From assembly GCA_014905825.1 (NCBI GenBank), contig JACGCN010000011.1:1674001-1738000 (forward strand): a stretch of DNA of 64,000 nt, read 5' to 3'. Within the stretch, counting starts at the first letter, position 1. The number at the start of each line of letters is the position of its first letter. A program made the position numbers and the translations under genes. The notes below the pieces were generated by a model. It was not told the origin of the DNA. It was given only the letters and a program-made list of their open reading frames with translations, and searched no databases. The DNA is from Lyophyllum atratum (lineage: Eukaryota > Basidiomycota > Agaricomycetes > Agaricales > Lyophyllaceae). Positions 52,110-62,543 of the stretch are shown one piece after another.

Positions 52110-52154
52110 ATAAGGATTCTGGAGGGCGCTGCTTGCGCCCTCCGGAATCCTTAT
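52110..52154. repeat. 20-bp stem hairpin
   Basis: Inverted arms ATAAGGATTC-GGAGGGCGC and GCGCCCTCC-GAATCCTTAT with one mismatch and a 5-nt loop (TGCTT). It sits about 185 bp upstream of the 1764-aa gene start. Could be a small foldback element or a structured 5' leader/terminator. Confidence 0.8.
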
Positions 52155-52338
52155 CAATCCCAATTAGGAAGGTGAATCCTGCATGCTCCCAAGTGAAACA
52201 AACCGCTGGGTTTCCGTTTCCTCTCTACCACCCTATCAATCGCGCTTCGTGCTCTCAAGTCCATCGGCATTTTCTACAGGTGCATAGTTTCTCGGTCCCA
52301 TCTGTCCCTGCTGCTGATGCGACCTATCAGATTCAGAC

Positions 52339-55300
52339 ATGCAATCCTCCAGCGATTCACTCGGGGAAATGGATTTGCTCCCTGGTATGACATTCCCTTA
52401 TAAGCAGCTCAACCGTAGTCTGACAATATCTTCGTCCGAACAGACTTCCAAGCCACCTTGGATCTACTTCCCTCGAGGAACCCCATGAAAGCAGCAATTC
52501 CCAGAAGTGCTGGAACTGTGTCGGACGATGACCCTGGTATGACTCTTCAACTTCAACCAAGCATCTTTTTGATTAGTAGCTTTTGCTGGCGTAGACGGTG
52601 GCAATACCTTGGACGGCGTATTTGGATCTTTCACCGATCTGTTTGGTGAAATCCCACGCAGCGAACTACTTCCTGGTACGTCGTCGTGAAGTTGTGACCC
52701 GTTCATCGTTGGATACAAATACTACCTGGCATAGATCTCCAAAATAACTTGGACGTGTTTGCCTCTGGGAGCCTTATCCCGGGAGATACTGGAGCCACAG
52801 ATCCCGGTAACAATTTTCGCCTCCAACTCAGAGTACTTCATTAATAGTGTTATTCTGTAGACCAGTTGCGTGCTGATATAGATTCTGGTGTATATGGAGT
52901 GGTTCCGCGGGATGATCCACGTGCGTCTCTGGACCTCAACCGCTTTGCAGCGTTCTAAATATCTGCTGTAGCCATTATCAATCCTTACGGCCACATTTTG
53001 GGGGATGTCAAGGAAATTGTACCCCGCCCTGATGATCCGGAGTTTATTGTCCCAGAGCGCGAGCGGGTTCGCCCTACTCAACTACCGAAAATGCCTGCGT
53101 CTCTTGTCCCCCCTCCCTTCACGACTCAGCCACCTGCTGGATACAGCTATCCTCATTCGCCGAAATGGAGCTCAAGTACTGACCTCCATTACACTACTGG
53201 CGCATGTTATTCTGCATCTGTTAGCATAGAACCCGGCGATCTCGATCGGGAGCATGATGAACAAAATCGACTGACTCCTCATCCGACTGTGGACCCAGTA
53301 TGGGATCCTGTCGAGCAGAGATTCAAGGATCAATCCCCCGAAGGAATGGTGAAGATGGTTGCGGGGGTGCCGTTTCGCCTCGACGTTATCGGCGAGGAAG
53401 CTTCCAGGACCTTTTCTTGTTTCCATACCCTGGATTCGATAAACGCGATGTATCCTCAGATCTATGGGAAGATTTTGAGCCTCGCATCAAGGCTCAAAGA
53501 TGAAGTCTTTGGAAAGCCACCAGGCCAGCTAGAAGGGGGAGATGAGCTCTGTCCGATCTTCACATTACCGTTTTTCCGCCAGAATATGCGCTCCGCCAAC
53601 AAAGGCAAGGCCACTCGGGTAGATTCTGGGATTTCCAAGGACTATGATGGTTCCTATAGCGTAGCCTCGGGAATCCAGCAAGGGGATGCACATGGGACGC
53701 TTGTACCAATTCACCAGATATCATACCCGGCAGCACTTGAGCGTCTGGAGAATCTTCTCGGCATTCTTCGGGATCTCTATCTGGAACTAGGACCGCTCTC
53801 AATGTCGCAGTTTGAGTGGAAGGTTTTACAATTCCACCTGGAAGACAATAACGTCTTCAGCTTTTCTGGCTTGAAGCAGGGTGGCATTGCAGTTCAGGTT
53901 AACGTCTCCTCTGGCTCTAACGGCGGCGATTTAGCCAAATGTATCGGGGATCTGCAGGGAAAATTGCACGTGGACTTCGACGTTATAACTATCCCCACTT
54001 TATTTGCCCTTATACTGAAGCTGCCTCCGGGTACGTACTCGATGTTCAAAGTACTTCATGTCTAATCCAAACTGCAGGTGCGCATGAGGGCAGCTTCGTT
54101 CTTGCCAGGCGTGGTTTATACATACGTGAAGCTGGCGCATGGATCTTATTCGCATTCTTCAATGCACGCGACATGCATGGTGGACGGCAGGTGTCTATTC
54201 ACGAGTCTATGCTGCAAGATCCGGACTACGCAGCCGTGAACGATCTATGGAGAAAGGCCGGAAAGGTCAACAGGATTGGGATCCCAGTATATTTCCCCTC
54301 TCAGGCCGTGCAGAGAACGTGCGGCGTAGCAGTCTCGCCGCCTACGATTTTTGGCAATCGTGGCTCTCTCTCTCGCAGCTCGGCGCAGTCCCTAAGCTTT
54401 GCTCGAGATGGGATGCATCTATTGGGCTCTGCTCACGAGGCAAAGTCCCGACTTGCAAGGGAGTTAGCCTTTAACTTTTTCAATGGACTCGCTCAGTGTG
54501 GCTTGACGTACTGCGGCCAAACTGCATCAACGGTCATGGAATCCATCAAATACCGAGATTCTACCTCCTCAGATGTCGCTTGCACGGTTGAGCCGCTCAG
54601 CCTCGACCCTATGAATCCAGAACATTCAGAACGAGTCGCCAACTTTCGCGGATACTATGCCTACTTATACCGAGTGGCATCATCCCTGGATCTTCACCTT
54701 ACCCGAGCTCAACATAAACATATTCAGAAAAAACTACGGGAGGCGCTATCAGCTCCAGAAGTGCGCCCTATGAATTCATCAGCTATCAAATTACTTCCCG
54801 TGACTCTAGGCTTGCAGCCGAAGCACGTCAGTCCCGTATCGACCGGCTCTCCCTTAACCATTTCATCTTTATCTCGCTCCGCTTCGCCTGCTTGTTTTGC
54901 AGCGATAGACGGACAAGACTCTGCAGAGAATATGGATACGTCATCAGCAAAGCATCCCGCAGCTCAGAAGAAGTTGGGCGAAGAGCATAATCAGTCTAAT
55001 CAGAACGATTCTCTTCATGACATAGATGTCGATTCAACATCCTCTGACGACGATGGCAATCTTCCTGAAGATCAGGACACCGAATCAACGACCTCTGCTG
55101 CAACTCAAACGGACAAGTTGAAAAGAAAGCCCAAAAAGCCGCCACCACTGGAGCCCAAACCAAAAAAGGTGCGGAAAGACAAGAGTAGTGCCAATTCAGC
55201 TAGCACAACCGTTGGTTTGGTTGGACTGGTGAGCAAAAAATGTCTGGTCCATATCGTATCTATCTGCTGAGTCAGAATATTTTCCCAGGAGTTTGAATTG

Positions 55301-58165
55301 GGAGAGGAAATGATTGGTGAATACGAGGTCGAAGCAATTATCGGACATGTAAGTATTCCTTTATCTTGCCTGCAAAAATATAATTGAAAAATGACCTTAG
55401 TGCAAAAGGCGCGATGTGGTTTTGTACGAAGTGCGATTTGTAGGATACGACTCGGGCTTCAATCAGTGGTATAATGCGACTGAGCTTCAGTGAGTCCACC
55501 TTACTAGTGTTTTAGTAGACCAAGGCCTTTATATCTGTTTTTGTCTTAGAAGCGCTGCGGAATTACTGCAGCAATATCAAGCAGCTCACCCTGAAGTGCT
55601 GCAGCGACGCTCTCATCGGGCAAATACGACCGACTCTCACCGTTTGAGTGTCCTTGTGACCTGGCTTGATCCAGAAAAGCTTCAATCAGAGTATAGCAGC
55701 CTTGAGAAACGCTACCAATCACTCAAACGCGATAAAACCTTTTTCAAAACCATCGGAAAACGGATTCAAGACTGGTCTTCAGAGTTTACGTTGCTGAATT
55801 CGGTGCAAAACAGCTGTACCGGCTTCTTGCAATGCAGTCCGGTCGACGATCGGAGGCTTGATAGAGACCACGAAACAGCTCCCCAGCTTCAAAGCATTCA
55901 GATGCTTCTTCTTCGTACCGTTGAAGCTTCACGGTGTCTGCCGCAAGTCTCCGAAACTGGCGTTGTATTGGATCTTGTTCGGGCATCGCTTCGCTGGCAA
56001 GAATGTCGAAGTCTGCTGATTATCAATGATTTCCTTGCTTCAGGGCTCGACAAAGTTGTCAGTGTTCTTGTGCATGCCCATCAGTATCTCGGCCAACCAT
56101 TCTTGAACCTGCATTACGGTCCGTTTGCAAAGTTGGTCGAAGAATTGTACGAATTCATAACCCGTGCTCGCCGAGAATATCTCCAGGATGAAGACTGGAT
56201 GTCTTCTTCTATCGATATTCCATGGAATCTATATGGTGTGCGACCAGCCCAGTCAACCAATATACAGACTTTGGACGGCTCTAGCATCTCAGTGACCTGG
56301 CATAAGACCATCGTCACTACCGAGAAAGGTCTCTACAAGGCATTGACAGAGTGCCTTGAGTCTTTGCTCGTGGATCAGCTCGTTGTTCCTTATCTGCGGT
56401 CCCAGACTTCATACACAAGATCAAAGAAGAAGCGACAAACCGACGATGATCTGCTGGTTGGCTGCCAGCTCAGAGGCCTACTGCTACAGTGTCTCGTTGA
56501 AGAGCTCGATGACGAGGCGATATGCGCCACCAGCGGTGTTTCTGTCATCTTAGAGAGCCCAATGCGCCTATTCAGCCCCAAGATCTCTACCGAATCCCGC
56601 CTTTTATCGCAGATCCACCGAGAACCAGAGAAAATGCTTGATCCTGTACGAGACTGGATTCGGAACTCCCGTTCATCAGAGATATGCACCGTCGCTCGTG
56701 CGATCGCTCACTTTGTGAATCGCCAAATGGTGGAGCTAAGCTCTGGCAAATCCATATCTGACACAGCATTTGATCACTTGTCGGAAGTCGCAGGAACGTC
56801 GAAAGAGAAGTCTTCGACAGTTCTCCGAGACCCTCCCCAAAAATATCGCCCTCCATTGGATCACATCTCACTCATCAGCGCAGATGTGTTCAACGCTCCA
56901 TCTGGTACACCTCCCATGACCATTCCGGGACTTATACTTCGTGAAGCTCTGAACGAGCGTCGAAAGTTGCCTCCCGGCATTTCATCACTGCGATTTCTTC
57001 TTCAAGGGACAGATATGGGAACGGGACGGCGGCATGCATCGTCAGATCGTGATCAATTTGACCCCATAAGGGAGTATAATCAAGGCGCGCTGCTGCTGAG
57101 AGAGCAACTCCCTGGTGATAAATTGACTGAGCGGGTCGGTTTATCCAACCTGCTTGTTTGGATGGGAACTGGCCAAGGCAATCGGACGTCGTCGTTCATT
57201 GCCCACATTGGAGAGTTCTTCTCTTCAACTCTTGCCGATTGCATGGGGCGGTTTGCTCGGGCACTCAAATGGAATCAAGGGATTCTCGCCGGGCATGGAT
57301 ATCCACCCAATGTCACTGCTGATGTAGAAACACCACCCGCCAACATTCCCCACCTCGTTCAGATTTCCAACAGCACAATCTACGGATCTGCATGTAATGC
57401 TTTGAAGCTCCTACCGACTCCCCAGGGGCAGCAGACACTATTCTCCCACCATGACACCAATCGCGCGGATCTAGCAGCCAAGTTTAGCCCGTACTGGGCA
57501 CGCCCTGTGCAGGAGAGGTGGATCGACTTCTTAGGAGACATGGCCAATCAGAATCCCAAGACGTATTCAGGACACCGCAAATCCTGGTCGTCCTGCATTC
57601 GCATGCTCGCGGACCTTCGTGTAACTGGTTTTCAAAGTGGTTTGACGCCCATGCAAACGGCGAATGCATTGGCCTATGCAGAAATCATCCATCGGCCTAC
57701 TCTCAACGAGATGGCGGACTGGATCTGGCGAAACCCTCAATTAGGAGCCTTTTCGGGACTCTTATCCCTTGGATACAGCCTTCAAACTCGAAGGGCGGTC
57801 TACGTGGCACTGACATGTGTCTATAAACATCTCGACAAATATTTGACCCCCGATGACAAGATCTTGCTTGGATTTGGAACTATCTTCGTGGAGCAGTTGC
57901 TTTGCAAAGTATCGCGATGGACGAAGAAGGTGCCCGAAATGCTGGGATGGGGACAAGAGGCGCTTGCCAAAGCAAAATATAACTCATACGCAAATGGTGC
58001 CGACTGCCAAGCTTTTCCTTTCCCTCTTCAAATGGATGAAGGGTTTGTGCAGAGAATTCTAGATCAGGTTGAGGTACATTTAAACATTCTACCGAAATCC
58101 CTGTTTTGCTTACACGTTTATAGGAGGAGTACAGAGATCATACTCGAAAGGAGATAGCGTCGTAG
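52339..58165 (+). CDS. Giant protein with putative TET/JBP-like oxygenase and chromo-like module
   Basis: Eleven exons: 52339-52384, 52444-52536, 52577-52675, 52735-52806, 52861-52920, 52972-54030, 54078-55228, 55289-55348, 55401-55489, 55550-58073 and 58124-58165. They sum to 1764 aa in frame. The first six introns are all phase 1 and the first five exons encode disordered acidic sequence. Residues about 360-540 look like a double-stranded beta-helix oxygenase: QGKLHVDFD (His456, Asp458), PPGAHEGSFVLARRGLYIRE, then FNARDMHGGRQ (His510, Arg513). The 54-residue His-to-His spacing fits TET/JBP-like 2-oxoglutarate/Fe(II) enzymes, some expanded in mushrooms. A Ser/Lys linker precedes a chromo-like module (YEVEAIIGH, VVLYEVRFVGY, NQWYNATEL). 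The roughly 840-residue C-terminal half is helical and unassigned. Role in DNA modification is inference only. Confidence 0.7.
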
Positions 58166-58195
58166 GTTACACGTAAAAGTTCCCTTCAGTGTATC

Positions 58196-58654
58196 TATGG
58201 AAAGCCAGACGGTCGCGCTCTGCCGACCGTCTGAGAACATGTACTGCCATCAGGTTACCCAACAGTTTTCTTATGATGACAACTATGAATCAATCTCCAG
58301 CTCCTTAGTCTCAAGCAGGCTGTGTTCGCGATTTTTTTTGGTGGCAGGCGTCTGTCAGGTGGAGGCAGCAGGCATGAGTCGAAGACTGACCGCCACGGCG
58401 TAGCACGGCGTGCCCATTTTCTTTCTCTCGTGTCAGTCAGTTCTCGTTCATGCGGGCGTGGGAATTATGACGTGCCTACAACGCGCAAAATCCACCTTTG
58501 CGCAAGTTAGACACGTCATAGTTTCCACGGCTCGCGGTTGCCCGCACGTCTATTGCGAAGAACGAGCATTTGAAGAGAAGGAAGCTGCGAATGACAAGCG
58601 AATGATCCTCGCCGAGCCCTCCGTAAAGTGAGCGCGACCGTCCGGCTTTCCATA
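58196..58654. mobile_element. 459-bp TIR element (MITE-like) with TSD TGTATC
   Basis: The ends are 25-bp inverted repeats with one mismatch (TATGGAAAGCC, A or G, then GACGGTCGCGCTC). They are flanked by perfect 6-bp duplications TGTATC at 58190-58195 and 58655-58660. No transposase inside. The interior contains a long imperfect foldback (about 58441-58567; arms TGCGGGC/GCCCGCA, TATGACGTG/CACGTCATA, GCGCAAA/TTTGCGC). It lies 30 bp past the stop codon of the 1764-aa gene, so it may sit in its 3' UTR. Confidence 0.85.
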
Positions 58655-58798
58655 TGTATCCAGTGTTCGTATGTAGGACGTGAATAGATGTATTCGGTGA
58701 TGACTTAGAACTAATTCTCAGCCGGTGAGCCCGCTCGATTGCTGTAGCTGTCGGAGAAGAACTTCAGGGCTTACATACATCATTCTTAGACGGCTGCC

Positions 58799-58904
58799 GT
58801 GGCTGTGAGAGCCGTCATAGTGGCTGTGAGGGCCGTCATGGTGGCTGTGAGGGCCGTCATGGTGGCTGTGAGGGCCGTCACGGGTGGCCGTCAGGGCCGT
58901 TACG
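58799..58904. repeat. 21-bp minisatellite, five units
   Basis: Units of GTGGCTGTGAGGGCCGTCATG: 58799-58819, 58820-58840, 58841-58861, 58862-58882 and a diverged 22-nt unit at 58883-58904. It ends 55 bp before the ULP1-like gene start codon. Confidence 0.95.
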
Positions 58905-58958
58905 AGAGCCTCTACCTTAGACACTCATCGACAGTCTTCATCGTATCCCCGACATATC

Positions 58959-61068
58959 ATGGCTCCATCAAAACGAGTCGATGTTAATGGGAAATTGATT
59001 CCTTCCAGTACACTAAGAGGTCAGGAAAGGATGGCAAAGATGACGTTAGCCCGTTGCAATCTTGTTTCTTCATGCTTTGACCCAACATTGTGACCAGTCC
59101 AGAAGCCAGAAAAGAATTCCGCGTCAAGAAGCGCCGATTGGAACATGAACGAAAGGCGGAGACGCAGAGAAAGTATGATAAGGACTGACCCCATTCTTCC
59201 AATTACTGAGTACATTTCCAGAAATGCAGAGGCGGGAATAATGCCCGTCTTGCGAACGATTGAATGGCCGCGGGCTACTCCGACTCCTTTACATCCTGCT
59301 GCGACCGTCCTTGAACAGGAGACCATTCCTGTGCTTGCTGGAGCTTCTGCACCAGTCACTAGGACTCAGACTGCACCGCCCTCACCTTTTTCCACTTGTG
59401 CATTGTTAGAGAGCGACACCCTTAGTACTCCTGCTGAAGTCTCCCGGCCAATCGATACGACTCAGGCCGATGTGCCGTCACTCATTCCTAATCCTTCGCT
59501 CAAGAGCGAAATTCTTGGTACTTTCGCTGAGGTCTCCCGACCGGCCGCCTTGACTCAAGCTGCTTTGCCGTCACCCGTTTTGTCTTCTTCCGCTCGCAAT
59601 GAAGTCTCCCATACGGTCGCTACGACTCCGGCTGTTTCATCCTCAACCCTTTCTCCAATATCACTTGATAAGGACGCTCTAGGGATTACCGCAGGAACAC
59701 CCTTACCAGTCAAGTTGATCGAGCAATTATTAACATTGCAAGGAGAGATTGATGACTGGATTCACGGCTGCCGGCTACCTTCTGAGCTGTTGCACAACAG
59801 TTCTTGTCTTGACCATTGGCTGATTGAAACTGAGCACTCGATACGAACCAAGCTTGCGACAGGAAGCCTGGCTCGCTTCCGAGAAATTAAGATCTGGCAA
59901 AACCGCTCGCAGTCTGCCTACATCCTCAGTAGAGGCATCAGGGTACGATGTGAGAGTTTAATCCAAACTTGGACGCCGCACGTTTCTCAAGGCATTGTCC
60001 TTGATATGAGGCTTAATCATATCAACTTCTTACGCTTAAACACCATCCTGGATGCCCAGCATCGTCTCATAGACACCGCTGTGAGATTATGGCTTTTAAC
60101 GCCCTCAGCCGGCATCACGAGTATCCTGATAGATGTGAATCCCGTCTTTCACAAATATGCGTCATTTTCTAACATGCGTACGAACTACAGAGAACGGGCG
60201 AAATAGAAGCAGACTGGAAGTTCGGAAAGCTTGTGTGCAATGATATCAAACTGCTCAAGCCTAAGGCTTGGCTGAACGACGTTCTCTTGGAACACTTCAT
60301 ATCACATCCACCCCCGCCCCCTTCTGTTCTATGCCTTTCTCCACTCTTCTATACCAAATTTCTTCAAGATCCACCCGAAGCACAGATATGGGATCAGGCA
60401 TGGAAATGGCAGGGCCAGCAGGCAAGTAGTACACCGTCCATTTCAGTCAAGTACATTCTAAATACACTCGCGAATTTTGCTAGATTCCTAACGCAATCCA
60501 GTCACTCAAAACCATTCTCATTCCCGTCAATCTTTCCCGACAACATTGGGTTTTAGCTCATGCGGATTTGGAGAAGCGCACTATTCATATTCTCGACAGC
60601 TTACGTTCGAATTATCACGAAGACATAGGCGATAGAAACTGGCGAACAAGTATCCATGCACCTATCATACTGGTAAGTTGCAAGAATGGTCTGTGCGGAG
60701 ATGTTCGCTCTGAATGACTTACCGACTAGGGTGTGCGTGCATTTATTGCCAAAATAAACAAAAAGTTCAAATTGAATTTGGATTTAAGTCTCTTTGAATG
60801 TTTGCCGCATTATAGGGTACACTATCCTTTCTTAATGTGGGACAAGGATCTAACTGGGATGTTACATAAGGTCCCTTTCCAAGGTAACACATTTGATTGT
60901 GGGGTGTACACTATCATGTTCGCGCGACATCTTCAAAATGGACCAGGCATCAACGACGCGTCGTTACATCCGAACACTCATATTCCAATAGGTGTGCCTA
61001 ATCTTGACATATTTAGGCTCCAGCTATTGGACGAAGTCCATCCTTTACAAGAGAATACATACATGTAA
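58959..61068 (+). CDS. ULP1-like (C48) cysteine protease
   Basis: Six exons: 58959-59019, 59103-59172, 59222-60134, 60191-60445, 60502-60672 and 60730-61068; 602 aa. The donor of the third intron could be 60135 or 60144. The basic N terminus (KEFRVKKRRLEHERK) is followed by a Pro/Ser/Thr-rich disordered stretch with repeated LxTxAEVSRP-like units (about 90-190) and a helical middle. The C-terminal C48 domain has LKPKAWLNDVLLEHFI, then QHWVLAHAD (His448), HILDSL (Asp465), PFQGNTFDCGVYTIMFA (Gln541, Cys547). The full catalytic set is present. Such enzymes cut SUMO/ubiquitin-like tails; many transposon-borne relatives exist in fungi and plants. Neighbouring giant genes and repeats make a mobile-element origin plausible. 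Confidence 0.82.
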
Positions 61069-61150
61069 TGGGGCTATGTACATGTCGTGGTCATAAAAAT
61101 GTGTATTCCTCACCTACCCAGTCATCCTCCTTCACAATGACCGAGGTACA

Positions 61151-62543
61151 TCACTCTTTGAAACGGTTTTCCCTGATTTTCTGAAGAGGGTGGATGACCT
61201 TGCGGCGGATAATGGACCATGCTATCAAAGGCGGTAATATGTCAAAATTAATAGCACAACGAACGAAGCTGAACTTACTTCTGTCGGTGAGGTCTTGGGC
61301 CACGTTCACACCGGGAATTCCGTATAGACCGTTTATATGGAAAACGCTGAGCTCGCTCCCCCATCCTATAAAGGGATCATTAGTATCATGACATAAGACA
61401 CATATCTAGGCTTGCCTTCTGCCTTGAGCCTCTCGACGATTCTGTGAACCAGAGATATGCCATTGATTCCAAAACGAAACGAATGAGCTCAACTCACGTG
61501 GATATTCTTCTCTTGCGAATCTCCTCAAGTTGAGTATCACGCCTCTTCTCTTCAGCGACCATCCATTTTTTACATAAAGAGGCGTGCTTCAAAAGTTCCA
61601 TTCGATATTAGTAAGAAAACGATGGAACAAAGCTCACCGCCAGTCTTTCCTTTACACGCTGTGATCGTGCTTCAAAAAACAATGCCAGCTCCGATCCTTT
61701 GAGATCCTCAATCTTTTCAGCCATCAGCGCGAACTCGTCGATTAAGTAATAATCAAGAACGCGAGAACCTGTGTTTGGATCTTGTCAGTCAGTCTTGAGC
61801 CGCAGCGGCAATTAGTACCACAGAAGACGAACCGGATGTAAGGCGCCACATGGGGGTTAAGTCCTTTGCGTAACGATGATCATCTTTTGGAAGAAAAATT
61901 CTGAAATAGCATGTCAGAGCTTCTTGGGGCTTACAATAAAATGAGACGCACTTCGAATAGCAACACAGTTTGCAAAAACGAAGTCTAGCTGCCCAGTGCA
62001 CGTACTTTGCGTTAGGGGTAGCGCATTCCTGTCGTGTCGGATGAAAGTGCTGTGATTAGGTGTGAATAATGGTCGCATGAGCACCGAAACTGACGTGACA
62101 ATAACGCCCATATACTAAGCCAGCATATTGAGCGAAACTCATGTCTGCAGGTAGAGGAGGGGGAGGATGATCGAGGTTGTTGAAGGCCTGGGGCGAGCAT
62201 GATCAGATGTTAAACTCAGGCTGAACAACTTGATGTAACCTACCGCCCTCCAAGCAGATGTGGCTGATGGATCCAAAAGCATCTCGCGACACATCTTACA
62301 TGACCGCGAGATCTGGAGAAGATCCACGGGTCTGAGGTACCGGAATATCTCCAACCATATGTCGAGGGGCATAACGCACATGGTTTGCAACCTGCCTTGC
62401 AGACCGCGAGCATATACCCTTGTTAAGATCCGTGAGCCGACATTTGAAGAGGAATGGCTGGTGGAAACTTCGAGAAGACGCTTGTTGCCAACGTTAGATA
62501 AAGACTTTTCCTTGAGACGGGCGGAGGAACGTGATATTGACAT
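61151..62543 (-). CDS. F-box protein with Cys-rich segment
   Basis: Multi-exon minus-strand gene. Exons 62543-62244, 62187-62095 and 62028-61952 are firm. Later exons down to the stop at 61151-61153 follow the recognisable family order but their borders are approximate. The N-terminal F-box reads MPLDIWLEIFRYLRPVDLLQ, then ISRSCKMCREMLL. Next comes LPADMSFAQYAGLVYGRYCH joined to CATPNAKYVHWAARLRFCKLCC, a Cys-rich pattern usual in this fungal F-box group. Then come IFLPKDDHRYAKDLTPMW, ALMAEKIEDLKGSELALFF and the end HINGLYGIPGVNVAQDLTD ... IRENRFKE. Expected role is SCF substrate recognition; target unknown. Confidence 0.75.

Larger units (their letters stand above)
49589..52338. other. Repeat-bearing region without a supported gene
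   Basis: About 2.7 kb. It contains an inverted pair of a roughly 90-bp repeat (49851-49925 and 50193-50270), a diverged direct duplication (50271-50500 / 50638-50875) and a hairpin (52110-52154). Open frames at 50703-51047 and 51513-52073 lack family signatures or splice support. Confidence 0.5.

Noticed and set aside
46900..61100. KDZ-, Plavaka- or Polinton-type transposon
   Set aside because: No KDZ transposase, CACTA transposase, polymerase B or integrase motif could be found, so a named class is not assigned.
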